A model generated the notes under the pieces. That model was not told the origin of the DNA. It worked only from the letters and a program-made list of their open reading frames with translations, and made no database searches. Below are positions 6,834-13,889 of a DNA stretch of 21,423 bases, in pieces. The stretch lies in the NCBI GenBank assembly GCA_023427865.1, contig JAEYZV010000224.1, forward strand, positions 1-21,423. Reading direction: 5' to 3'. Each line of letters starts with the position of its first letter. The stretch's first letter is position 1. Source of the DNA: Acidobacteriota bacterium. Lineage in GTDB: Bacteria; Acidobacteriota; Vicinamibacteria; Vicinamibacterales; Vicinamibacteraceae. The position numbers were made by a program, and so were the translations under genes.

Positions 6834-8163
6834 CGGTCACCGACCGCTTCCGCGTCACGCGCTCCAGCATGCGCCGGGTCTGCCGCTCGGTCTCCCCGAC
6901 CGCGTCGCCGAAGAACTGCGCCGGCCAGTTGGCGACGCGGCCGAACTCGTCGACTTCGAGCGGGCTGAGCGTTGCCTGCGCGCCGCTGCCCCCGTCGACG
7001 AAATAGAGCGCGCACTGCGACGGGAGCAGCTGCTCGTGCGCCAGCAGCGTCTGCAGCCGGCGGAACAGGTGTTCCGAGTGCGTCTCGACGAGGAACTGCA
7101 CGCGCCGCTCGCGCGAGACGCTCGCCATCAGCTCCGCGAGTCCGACCTGTGCGCGCGGATGGAGGTGCAGTTCGGGCTGCTCGGCGACGATCGTCGAGCC
7201 CTGCGGCACGATGTGGGCGAGCACGATCATCGGCAGCACCTGCGAGACTCCGAAGCCGACGTCCATGAGGTTCGCGCGCTGGCCGCCGCGAACTACCACC
7301 AGTTCGTAGTGGCGCGAGTGTCCCTGGCGCTCGAGCACGAGCTCGTCGGCCACACCGAGCCGTGCCAGCCACGCCGAGACCTTGCCCACGAGCCACTGCC
7401 TGCCGCCCTCAGCATCGTCTCGCGGGCGCACGGCCGTGTTGTCGCTCGCCAGCAGCGCGTGCACGGCCTTCTCGCCGCGCCTGCCGATGTCGCGCAGCTC
7501 CACCCCGCTCCACAGGTACGTGCGTTCAGGCGGCTCGCGCAACGGACCGAGGTACGCCACCGCGTCGATCGCCTTTCGCAGGCGCAGCGAGAGGTCCTGG
7601 ATGGCTGCAGCCCGTGCCCCGACGGCGGCCAGGGCGTCCTGCGAGAACGCGAGCGACCGCTCCGGCTGGAACGAGCGCCGGGCATCGATGCCGCCGTCCG
7701 CCTGCCGCGCGTCGTACCCGGGCGCCTCGATGCGATACCCGCCCTGCGACTGCTGCGTGACCGAGTAGGTCACACCGTCTCCGCTGAGCTCGAGTCGCTT
7801 GACGACCGGCGCGCCGTCGAGCGACGTGAACGTCGCGGCGTACCCGATGGGCGACGAGCCCTCGGGCCCCGGCGTGTCTGCACCGAAGCCGATGCCGAGC
7901 TCGCGGCTCGCGTCGTGTCCGTGCACGAGCGAGGCGTAGCTGCCGAGATCGACGAGATCGGATGCCCGTCCACCGAGGTCCAGGTGCACGAAGCGATCGG
8001 GGTTCTCGAACGTCTGCTTGAGGAGCAGCGGCAACTGCAGCAGCGAGGTCTTGCCCGCGGAGTTCGGGCCGAGCAGCAGCGTGATGTCCGACAACGCCAC
8101 CCCCTCGGCCCAGAGCGCCTCGCCCCAGGCCTTGAAGTTCTTCACACGCAGCCGCGTCAGCAT
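6826..8163 (-). CDS. AAA/ABC-type ATPase of the DUF3696 (OLD/SMC-like) class
   Basis: A 445-residue ATPase beginning at the ATG at 8163 (MLTRLRVKNFKAWGE). The opening 'LRVKNFKAW' is the RecF/SMC-type first strand. Walker A is G32-P-N-S-A-G-K-T39. The ABC signature equivalent is D301-VGFGVSQVLP. Walker B is TIVAEQPELHLHP (about 324-336) with E-Q-P-E in place of D-E-P, as is usual in this class. The switch histidine is in VETHSEHL (H362). The block 'LGPLREPPERTYLW' (205-218) and the tail with 'FFGD' (417-420) fit DUF3696-type ATPases. There is no coiled-coil hinge, TOPRIM or other nuclease domain in this protein, so any nuclease output must come from the PIN protein next door. ATPases of this class are common sensors or motors in two-gene defence systems (such as PtuA, AriA and OLD relatives). 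That role is an inference here. Confidence 0.88.
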   Translation of the reverse strand: MLTRLRVKNFKAWGEALWAEGVALSDITLLLGPNSAGKTSLLQLPLLLKQTFENPDRFVHLDLGGRASDLVDLGSYASLVHGHDASRELGIGFGADTPGPEGSSPIGYAATFTSLDGAPVVKRLELSGDGVTYSVTQQSQGGYRIEAPGYDARQADGGIDARRSFQPERSLAFSQDALAAVGARAAAIQDLSLRLRKAIDAVAYLGPLREPPERTYLWSGVELRDIGRRGEKAVHALLASDNTAVRPRDDAEGGRQWLVGKVSAWLARLGVADELVLERQGHSRHYELVVVRGGQRANLMDVGFGVSQVLPMIVLAHIVPQGSTIVAEQPELHLHPRAQVGLAELMASVSRERRVQFLVETHSEHLFRRLQTLLAHEQLLPSQCALYFVDGGSGAQATLSPLEVDEFGRVANWPAQFFGDAVGETERQTRRMLERVTRKRSVTGA

Positions 8164-8169
8164 GCGCCA

Positions 8170-8175
8170 ATGATA
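8170..8175 (-). promoter_or_regulatory. Putative -10 element of leaderless ATPase-PIN-ligase operon
   Basis: On the minus strand TATCAT (5 of 6 to TATAAT) lies exactly 6 bases before the ATG at 8163, so transcription would begin at or next to the start codon. No Shine-Dalgarno precedes that ATG, which fits a leaderless mRNA. No clear -35 is seen. An AT-rich hexamer is uncommon in this GC-rich surrounding. Confidence 0.45.
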
Positions 8176-8335
8176 CCGGGCAGGTTTGGCCGGCCGCGCC
8201 AGCGACGGCCGCACCGATCCTCGGACGAACTGCTGGCATCGATCGCATGCACCAGGCCGCCACGAGGTCATGGGTCCCCGGCCCGCGCCGGCGCCCTGCA
8301 GCGCACGCGATGCCAGCCAGCGGCCGCGCTTGCGG

Positions 8336-8341
8336 TAAGCT
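8336..8341 (+). promoter_or_regulatory. Putative -10 element of histidine kinase gene
   Basis: TAAGCT ends 8 bases before the ATG at 8350, which would place the transcript start at or near the initiation codon. A GAGGCGG sequence lies between and may act as a weak ribosome binding site if transcription starts further upstream. No convincing -35. Confidence 0.25.
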
Positions 8342-8349
8342 GAGGCGGT

Positions 8350-9540
8350 ATGCCCGTAGCCGAGTTCGATGCGCTGATCGCCGGACGCATTCAGGCCCAG
8401 CACAACGAACTGGCCGCGCGGTGGTTCGACCGACTCCTGCAGATCCTGCCGGTGGATAGCCGGGACGTGTTCCCGAGCCACTCGCTGCTCGACCATATCC
8501 CGGCGCTCATCACCGAGGTGGGACGCTACCTCGGCGCGCCCGACGAGGAAGCCGTGTCGGCCAACACGGTCATCCTGGACAAGGCGCGCGAGCTGGGGCA
8601 GCTGCGACACGACCAGCGGGCGTCGTTGCACCAGGTCCTGCGCGAGTACCACATCCTCGGCGCCGTGCTCACCACGTTCGTGATCGAGGAAACGGAGCGG
8701 CTCGTCCTCGAGCCGCCCCTGGGCGGCAGCGCGGCACTCGTCCTGCGCCTGCAGCAGGCGATCAACGTGCTGTCGCAGGCCACCGTCGAGACGTTCATCG
8801 CGCTCTATACGGCCACCATCGCCGACCAATCCCGCCGCCTCGAGGAGTTCACACGACTGGCCGCACACGAATGGCGGCAGCCGCTGAGCACCTTGCAGTT
8901 CGGCCTCGTGCTGCTCCGGCATCCGGACCTCGACGCCGAGCGCGCGTCACGCACGTGGGCCGCCGTGGACCGCAACCTGGGGCAGTTGATCGAACTCACG
9001 CGCAAGCTCGAGGCCGTCACGCGGCTGCGCGACGACGCCGACAACCCGTTGCTGCAGGCCGTCAGCATCACCGCCGTCGCCCGCGAGGCCGCGCGGCAGC
9101 TCCGCGACATGGCCGACGCCAAGGGCGTCGAGATCGTCGTCCAGGACGACATGCCCGAGTTGACCGTCGACGTGGGCAGGCTCGAACTGGCGCTCATCAA
9201 CCTGCTGTCCAACGGCATCAAGTACGCCGATCCGGCAAAGCCGCGGTGGTTCGTCCAGGTGAGCGCCGCCCTCGACGAATCGGAGGCCACCGTGGATGTC
9301 ACCGTGCGCGACAACGGGGTGGGCATACCGGACGGCGCCCTGCAGACGGTCTTCCGTCGGTTCACTCGCGCACACGCCGATCACCCCGATCTCGCCGACG
9401 TGCCGGGCATCGGCCTCGGACTCGCCATCGTCGAGGACTGCGTGCGCGAGATGGGGGGCCGGATCCTCGTCGACGCCACGGAAGGCGAGGGCACGTCGTT
9501 CACCCTGCGCCTCCCCGTGAACGCGGCGGCACGCGCCTGA
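8350..9540 (+). CDS. Cytosolic sensor histidine kinase with RsbRD-like N-terminal domain
   Basis: A 396-residue protein without membrane segments. Residues about 5-155 are helical and match the RsbRD/RsbR-type N-terminal sensor (LIAGRIQAQHNELAARWFDR, then IPALITEVGRYL, and QVLREYHILGAVLTTFV), a globin-like fold used in stressosome proteins. The kinase part follows: H-box with phosphoacceptor H173 in LAAHEWRQPLST, N-box LINLLSNGIKYA (N284, N288), G1 box DNGVGIP (321-327), F box VFRRFTRAH and G2 box GIGLGLAIV (353-361). All residues needed for autophosphorylation appear present. No intact response-regulator gene is adjacent; the only receiver trace in the window is the remnant near 4003-4196, on the other strand. 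The cue is unknown: related N-termini sense gases, light or partner proteins. Confidence 0.88.
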   Translation: MPVAEFDALIAGRIQAQHNELAARWFDRLLQILPVDSRDVFPSHSLLDHIPALITEVGRYLGAPDEEAVSANTVILDKARELGQLRHDQRASLHQVLREYHILGAVLTTFVIEETERLVLEPPLGGSAALVLRLQQAINVLSQATVETFIALYTATIADQSRRLEEFTRLAAHEWRQPLSTLQFGLVLLRHPDLDAERASRTWAAVDRNLGQLIELTRKLEAVTRLRDDADNPLLQAVSITAVAREAARQLRDMADAKGVEIVVQDDMPELTVDVGRLELALINLLSNGIKYADPAKPRWFVQVSAALDESEATVDVTVRDNGVGIPDGALQTVFRRFTRAHADHPDLADVPGIGLGLAIVEDCVREMGGRILVDATEGEGTSFTLRLPVNAAARA

Positions 9541-11052
9541 TCACAGGCGTTCCGCGCGATACCCGCCCCGCCGCCGGTCGTTGACGTACATCGTGCCGAA
9601 CACCGCGACGAGGACGAGCGCGGCAGGGGCGACATACCGGAACGACGCCTGGCCGCCACGCGCTTCGGCCGGCTGCAGGATCGCACCGGCGTCTGCAACC
9701 ACGGGGTCGTCGAGGCGCGTGGCCACGACCGCGCGCAGCGCCGTGGCCGCCGCATCGCCGCGCACGCCTCCCGACTCACGCAGCGACGCCAGGGCCGTGC
9801 GGGTCGCCGACAGCGCGTCCTCGATATCGCTGGCGCGGACCGACCCCGCGCCGCTCGACGCCGCGGCCAGGTGCTCCGGGAACTGCCGCTCCACCCGCTC
9901 GAGCACACTCGTCACGCGGGAGGGTTCCAGCGCATCGGCGAGGAACCCGTCGGCAAGGCGGCCCATCACCGGCACGCCGACGCCGCCCGCCATGCCCAGC
10001 CCGACACCGGCGGTCAGCACGATTCCGAGTGATCCGGTGCGCGGCAGTCGCTCGCTCACGAGCCCGACCATCGTCGGGAAGAAGAACGCCACGCCCCACG
10101 CAAAGATCGTCGCGACCGCGAGCGCCGACCAGAGCCCTTCCACGAAGCTCAGAAGGAAGAGGCCGGTGCCGGTGAGCACGGCCGCCGTCAGCAGCATGCC
10201 CGTGGGCGCGAGGCGCTCCACGAAATGGCTCGCCAGCAGGCGCAGCACCACCATCCACCCGCTGATCCACACGAGCACGAGGATGCCGTGCATCCCCACG
10301 GCCTCGAGCACGGCCGGCACCCAGCGCATCGGGCCGAGCTCGATCGAGGTCGTAATCGCCATCATCGCCAGCAGCAGCAGGAACAGCGGGCTCGTCAACG
10401 TGTAACGGAACATCTCGCCGACGGGAATGCCGGCTTCGGCGTTCTCGGTCTTCGGAAACTGCTGCGGCAGCACGAGCACGCCGTACACGAGAATCGGGAT
10501 GTAGATGACCGCGAGCTGGAAGGGCCAGTACGCGAGCGGACCGCCATAGTTCGCGAGCACGAATCCGACGAGTCCGCCGAGGACGATGCCGATCGGGAAG
10601 AAAGCGTGAAACCAGTTCAGGTGGGTGGTCTTCGCTTCCGGGTACAGCGCGGCGACGAGCGGATTGCCGGCGACCTCGATCATGCCGTTGCCGACCGCCA
10701 GCGTCGCGGCGCCGAGCATCAGTACCCAGAAGCCGGCCGGCGAGCCCACTTGCGTCACCGCGGCAATCATCAGCGTGATGCCCGCCAGGTGCGCGGCAAA
10801 CGCCAGGCGCGTGCCGTTCTTCAGGCCGAACGCCTCGAGCATCGGCCCGAGCACCAGCAGCGAGATGGCCATCCCCCACAGCGCCGCGCCGCCTATCAGC
10901 CCGACCTGGTAGTTGGTGAGGATGAACTCCTGCTTCAGCGGCACGAGGATGTTGCTCACGAGCGCAAACGAGGCGCCGGTCGGGATCAGCGCCAGGCAGA
11001 TCCCCGAGAACAGCCGTGCACGGTTCATCGAACGCGCAGCCACCTGGTTCAT
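9541..11052 (-). CDS. FucP-like sugar MFS transporter with large C-terminal insertion
   Basis: A 503-residue inner-membrane transporter. The ATG at 11052 follows GAGAGGTG at a good distance; a second ATG eight codons later is less well supported. About 12 hydrophobic segments are visible. The FucP-type signature GNGMIEVAGNPLVAALYPEA (121-140), with HLNWFHAFFPIG (144-155), indicates the sugar:proton symporter branch. Unusual is a soluble stretch of about 100 residues (roughly 370-472) between the penultimate and last membrane segments, rich in Ala, Ser, Glu and Arg with heptad-like helices (VTSVLERVERQF, DIEDALSATRTALASLRE). Its stop codon abuts that of the convergent histidine kinase, giving TGATCA. 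It is divergent from the cupin/Tm-1/PEP-hydrolase operon, which may handle the imported compound. Substrate not determined. Confidence 0.87.
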   Translation of the reverse strand: MNQVAARSMNRARLFSGICLALIPTGASFALVSNILVPLKQEFILTNYQVGLIGGAALWGMAISLLVLGPMLEAFGLKNGTRLAFAAHLAGITLMIAAVTQVGSPAGFWVLMLGAATLAVGNGMIEVAGNPLVAALYPEAKTTHLNWFHAFFPIGIVLGGLVGFVLANYGGPLAYWPFQLAVIYIPILVYGVLVLPQQFPKTENAEAGIPVGEMFRYTLTSPLFLLLLAMMAITTSIELGPMRWVPAVLEAVGMHGILVLVWISGWMVVLRLLASHFVERLAPTGMLLTAAVLTGTGLFLLSFVEGLWSALAVATIFAWGVAFFFPTMVGLVSERLPRTGSLGIVLTAGVGLGMAGGVGVPVMGRLADGFLADALEPSRVTSVLERVERQFPEHLAAASSGAGSVRASDIEDALSATRTALASLRESGGVRGDAAATALRAVVATRLDDPVVADAGAILQPAEARGGQASFRYVAPAALVLVAVFGTMYVNDRRRGGYRAERL

Positions 11053-11107
11053 CGAATGCACCTCTCCCCGGGCGACGAACCGCGCCCGCCGACCCGGCAC
11101 CCACCGT

Positions 11108-11177
11108 CCCCGGTACCCGGCACCCGGTACCCGGTCCCCGGTCCCCGCTACCCGCTACCCGCTACCCGCTACCCGCT
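11108..11177. repeat. Tandem heptamer array (10 units)
   Basis: Ten uninterrupted 7-bp units run from 11108 to 11177: ccccggt, acccggc, acccggt twice, ccccggt, ccccgct, then four identical acccgct. A related copy (acccggc) lies at 11092-11098. The units fall into two blocks (GGT type then GCT type), a pattern expected from slippage-driven expansion. The array lies in the divergent region between the MFS transporter and the cupin gene and, if the -10 at 11192-11197 is right, inside the transporter's 5' leader. Confidence 0.92.
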
Positions 11178-11191
11178 TCAGTGTGCCGCGC

Positions 11192-11197
11192 AGTATA
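11192..11197 (-). promoter_or_regulatory. Putative -10 element for MFS transporter
   Basis: On the minus strand the hexamer is TATACT (5 of 6 to TATAAT) in an otherwise GC-rich region. It would give a leader of roughly 130 bases that contains the heptamer array. No good -35 was found at the standard spacing. Confidence 0.35.
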
Positions 11198-11253
11198 TGT
11201 CGCCCGCCCGCGCGCTGTGATACACCTGTGCGCTCATCCCGGAGGATTGGCTG

Positions 11254-11673
11254 TTGAATGGCACGACGGGCGCCCGCCCCCTCGTATTCGTGACCTCGAC
11301 GGACATCGAGGTGGAAGATCTGCCGTGGGGGCCGCACGAGTGGCTGTGCCGCCCGGGGCTCACCGACGCGCGCGACCTGCTGCTCGTGCGCGTGCGGATG
11401 CCGCCCGGCACCGGCCACGCCTTCCATCGTCATCCCGCGATGGAAGAGATCATTTACGTGATTTCGGGTTCGGCCGAGCAGTGGGTCGGGCACGGGTCGC
11501 GCCGTCTCGGCGCAGGTGACGCTGCCCACATCGGCAAAGACGTCGTCCACGCGACCTACAACGCCGGTGCCGACACGCTCGTGTTCCTTGCGATCCTCTC
11601 GCCGGCGATCTTCGACGGTCCTGCGGTCGTCGACGTCTCGGCAGACGAACCGTGGAGATCGCTGCGGCCGTGA
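11254..11673 (+). CDS. Small cupin-domain protein
   Basis: A 139-residue single-domain cupin. The start is taken as TTG at 11254 because GGAGG lies 8 bases upstream and no ATG or GTG is available before the conserved core. Cupin motif 1 is GHAFHRHPAMEEIIYVISG (from G54) with likely metal ligands H58, H60 and E64 or E65; motif 2 is GDAAHIGKDVVHATYNAG with H99. The fold can act as a dioxygenase, isomerase, epimerase or simple sensor, and the sequence does not decide which. The stop overlaps the next gene's GTG by 4 bp (GTGA), so it is the first gene of a coupled set with the Tm-1-like and PEP-hydrolase-like proteins, and probably acts on the same small molecule. Confidence 0.85.
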   Translation: MNGTTGARPLVFVTSTDIEVEDLPWGPHEWLCRPGLTDARDLLLVRVRMPPGTGHAFHRHPAMEEIIYVISGSAEQWVGHGSRRLGAGDAAHIGKDVVHATYNAGADTLVFLAILSPAIFDGPAVVDVSADEPWRSLRP

Positions 11674-12929
11674 CGCCCCGGACCATCCTCCTGCTCGGCA
11701 CCTTCGACACGAAGGGCCACGAGTACGGCTTCGTTCGCGACCTGATTCGTGCGCGCGGCCACCGCACGCTCACGATGGATCTCGGCGTGCTCGGCGACCC
11801 GCTGGTTACCGCCGAGGTGACCGCCGACGAGGTGGCGCGGGCCGGCGGCAGCGATCTCGCGGCACTGCGGGCACGCGGCGATCGCGGCATCGCCGTGGAC
11901 ACGATGCAGCGCGGCGCGTGTGCCCTGGTGCCCGCGCTGCACGCGCAGGGCCGGTTCGACGGCGCGCTCGGGTTGGGCGGCGGCGGTGGAACCACGATGA
12001 TCAGCGCGGCGATGCGCACGCTGCCGGTAGGTGTGCCGAAGCTCGTCGTGTCGACGATGGCCTCGGGCGACACGCGGCCGTACGTGGACGTGAAGGACGT
12101 CACGCTGATGTACTCGGTCGTCGACATCGCCGGCCTGAACCCGCTCTCCCGGCGCATTCTCGCCAACGCCGCCGGCGCGATCTGCGGCATGGTGGAACCG
12201 GCTGCCGCGGACGCCGCTGCCACCCCCGCATCCGGGCGCCCGCTCGTCGCCGCAACGATGTTCGGTGTCACCACGCCGTGCGTCACGGCCGTGCGCGGCC
12301 TGCTCGAGGCGGCAGGCTGCGACGTCACGGTCTTCCATGCGACGGGCTCCGGTGGTCGCGCCATGGAAGGCCTCATCGACGATGGATACTTCGCCGGCGT
12401 GATGGACGTGACGACGACCGAGTGGTGCGACGAGATCGTCGGCGGCATCCTCACGGCGGGTCCCACGCGGCTGACGGCGGCGGGACGGCGCGGCATCCCG
12501 CAGGTCGTCTCGGCCGGCGCCCTCGACATGGTGAACTTCGGCGCCATCGACACCGTGCCCGAGCGGTTCCGGCACCGCAACCTCTATCGGCACAATGCCA
12601 CCGTCACGTTGATGCGCACGACGGCCGACGAGTGCGTCGAGATCGGCCGCCGCATCGCGGCGCAATTGAACACGGCGACTGGACCGACCGCGCTCGTCCT
12701 GCCGCTGCATGGCGTCAGCGCCATCGACGCGCCGGGGCAGCCTTTCCACGATCCCCGCGCCGACACGGCCCTGTTCGAGAGCCTGCGCACGCACGTCGGC
12801 CCGCACGTCGAGGTGGTGGACGTCGCCGCGCACATAAACGAGCCGGTGTTCGCGCAGGCACTCGTCTACACATTCGAGGCACTTAGGCGCCGGGCTGGCG
12901 GGCTCGGGGTGCGCGCCCTACCCTCCTGA
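11670..12929 (+). CDS. Tm-1-like ATP-binding domain protein (UPF0261)
   Basis: A 419-residue cytosolic protein. The GTG at 11670 overlaps the cupin TGA (GTGA) and places ILLLGTFDTKGHEYGFVRD at the very N-terminus, as is usual for UPF0261; a GTG at 11652 is an alternative six codons longer. The glycine-rich stretch GLGGGGGTTMISAAMRTLPVG and the block VSTMASGDTRPYV, then VDIAGLNPLSRRILANAAGA, are characteristic of the family. These proteins are homologous to the N-terminal ATP-binding part of tomato Tm-1, which binds and inhibits a viral replicase. The bacterial function is unknown. In plants and fungi this domain is fused to a PEP-hydrolase-type TIM barrel; here the two are separate adjacent genes. 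Probably acts with the next gene product. Confidence 0.88.
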   Translation: MTPRTILLLGTFDTKGHEYGFVRDLIRARGHRTLTMDLGVLGDPLVTAEVTADEVARAGGSDLAALRARGDRGIAVDTMQRGACALVPALHAQGRFDGALGLGGGGGTTMISAAMRTLPVGVPKLVVSTMASGDTRPYVDVKDVTLMYSVVDIAGLNPLSRRILANAAGAICGMVEPAAADAAATPASGRPLVAATMFGVTTPCVTAVRGLLEAAGCDVTVFHATGSGGRAMEGLIDDGYFAGVMDVTTTEWCDEIVGGILTAGPTRLTAAGRRGIPQVVSAGALDMVNFGAIDTVPERFRHRNLYRHNATVTLMRTTADECVEIGRRIAAQLNTATGPTALVLPLHGVSAIDAPGQPFHDPRADTALFESLRTHVGPHVEVVDVAAHINEPVFAQALVYTFEALRRRAGGLGVRALPS

Positions 12930-12958
12930 AGGCCGCAGGCTCTTCCACCGGAGGTTCG

Positions 12959-13840
12959 ATGCCATTCATCGGGCGCAAGACGATGTTGAAGCGGTTGCGC
13001 AAGCGCGTGGCGGCGCGCCAGCCGCTCATCGGGGCAGGAGCCGGCACCGGCATCTCGGCGAAGTTCGCCGAGCGTGGCGGCGTCGACCTGATCATCATCT
13101 ACAACTCCGGCCGCTTCCGCATGGCGGGCCGGGGCTCGCTCGCCGGGCTCCTCCCCTACGGCGATGCCAACGCGATCGTCACCGACATGGCGCGCGAGGT
13201 GCTGCCGGTCGTGCAGGACGTGGCCGTCCTCGCCGGTGTGTGCGCCACCGACCCGTTCCGCATCATGCCGGTGTTCCTGCGCCAGCTGAAGGCGATGGGC
13301 TTCGACGGCGTGCAGAACTTCCCGACCGTCGGCCTCATCGACGGCGTCTTCCGCGCCAACCTCGAGGAGACGGGCATGGGGTACGGCCTCGAAGTGGACA
13401 TGATTCGCGAGGCCCGCTCGCTCGACCTGCTCACGTGCCCGTACGTCTTCGATGCCGACGGTGCGCGCGAGATGGCCAGGGCCGGAGCCGACGTGCTCGT
13501 GGCGCACCTCGGGCTGACGACGAAGGGATCGATCGGCGCCAAGACGGCGCTGACGCTCGATGAGTCGGCGGCTCGGGTGCAGGCGATGCACGACGCCGCG
13601 CGCAGGGTGCGCACGGACGTCTTCGTCATCTGCCACGGCGGCCCCATCGCCGAGCCCGAGGACGTCGAGTACGTGCTCGCCCGCACCGAGGGCGTTGACG
13701 GGTTCTTCGGCGCGTCGAGCATCGAACGCTTCGCGACCGAGGTCGGCATCGAGCAGCAGGCGCGCCGATTCCGCGACCTGCAGTTGCCGGGCAGGGCACG
13801 CTCGTCCCGGACGAAGAAGAAGGCGCGCGCGCGCCGGTGA
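12959..13840 (+). CDS. Phosphoenolpyruvate hydrolase-family TIM-barrel protein
   Basis: A 293-residue protein starting at the ATG at 12959, with GGAGG 5 bases upstream. Segments typical of the PEP_hydrolase family are visible: PLIGAGAGTGISAKFAERGG near residue 22, DLIIIYNSGRFRMAGRGS near 43, LPYGDANAIV near 65, GVQNFPTVGLIDG near 117 and VICHGGPIAEPEDVEYVL near 224. The C-terminal 20 residues are a basic tail (SSRTKKKARARR). It lies 29 bp after the Tm-1-like gene, and the two match the two halves of Tm-1-type eukaryotic proteins. The family name comes from a suggested PEP-cleaving activity; the true substrate may differ, since the related plant TIM barrel has no established metabolic reaction. 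Likely a soluble metabolic enzyme. Confidence 0.87.
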   Translation: MPFIGRKTMLKRLRKRVAARQPLIGAGAGTGISAKFAERGGVDLIIIYNSGRFRMAGRGSLAGLLPYGDANAIVTDMAREVLPVVQDVAVLAGVCATDPFRIMPVFLRQLKAMGFDGVQNFPTVGLIDGVFRANLEETGMGYGLEVDMIREARSLDLLTCPYVFDADGAREMARAGADVLVAHLGLTTKGSIGAKTALTLDESAARVQAMHDAARRVRTDVFVICHGGPIAEPEDVEYVLARTEGVDGFFGASSIERFATEVGIEQQARRFRDLQLPGRARSSRTKKKARARR

Positions 13841-13853
13841 ATGTGAGCGGCCA

Positions 13854-13875
13854 GGCTGGGACAGCCGGCCCTACC
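13854..13875. repeat. REP-like repeat copy (intergenic)
   Basis: This 22-base block, beginning ggctgggacagcc and ending ggccctacc, is identical to the block at 16021-16042 and is partly self-complementary around ggctg...cagcc. It lies in the 49-bp gap between the PEP-hydrolase-like gene and the dehydrogenase fusion. Reverse-oriented relatives occur at 15965-15986, 18463-18489 and 18496-18522. Confidence 0.85.
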
Positions 13876-13889
13876 AGGTGATTGCCGTG

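Noticed and set aside
6826..8922. The 698-residue reading frame that extends the ATPase upstream to 8922.
   Set aside because: The extra part is antisense to the histidine kinase; the RecF-like N-terminus MLTRLRVKNFKAWGE begins at 8163 behind a -10-like hexamer.
11101..11177. Possible CRISPR array.
   Set aside because: The units are contiguous 7-mers with no spacers, and no cas genes are present.
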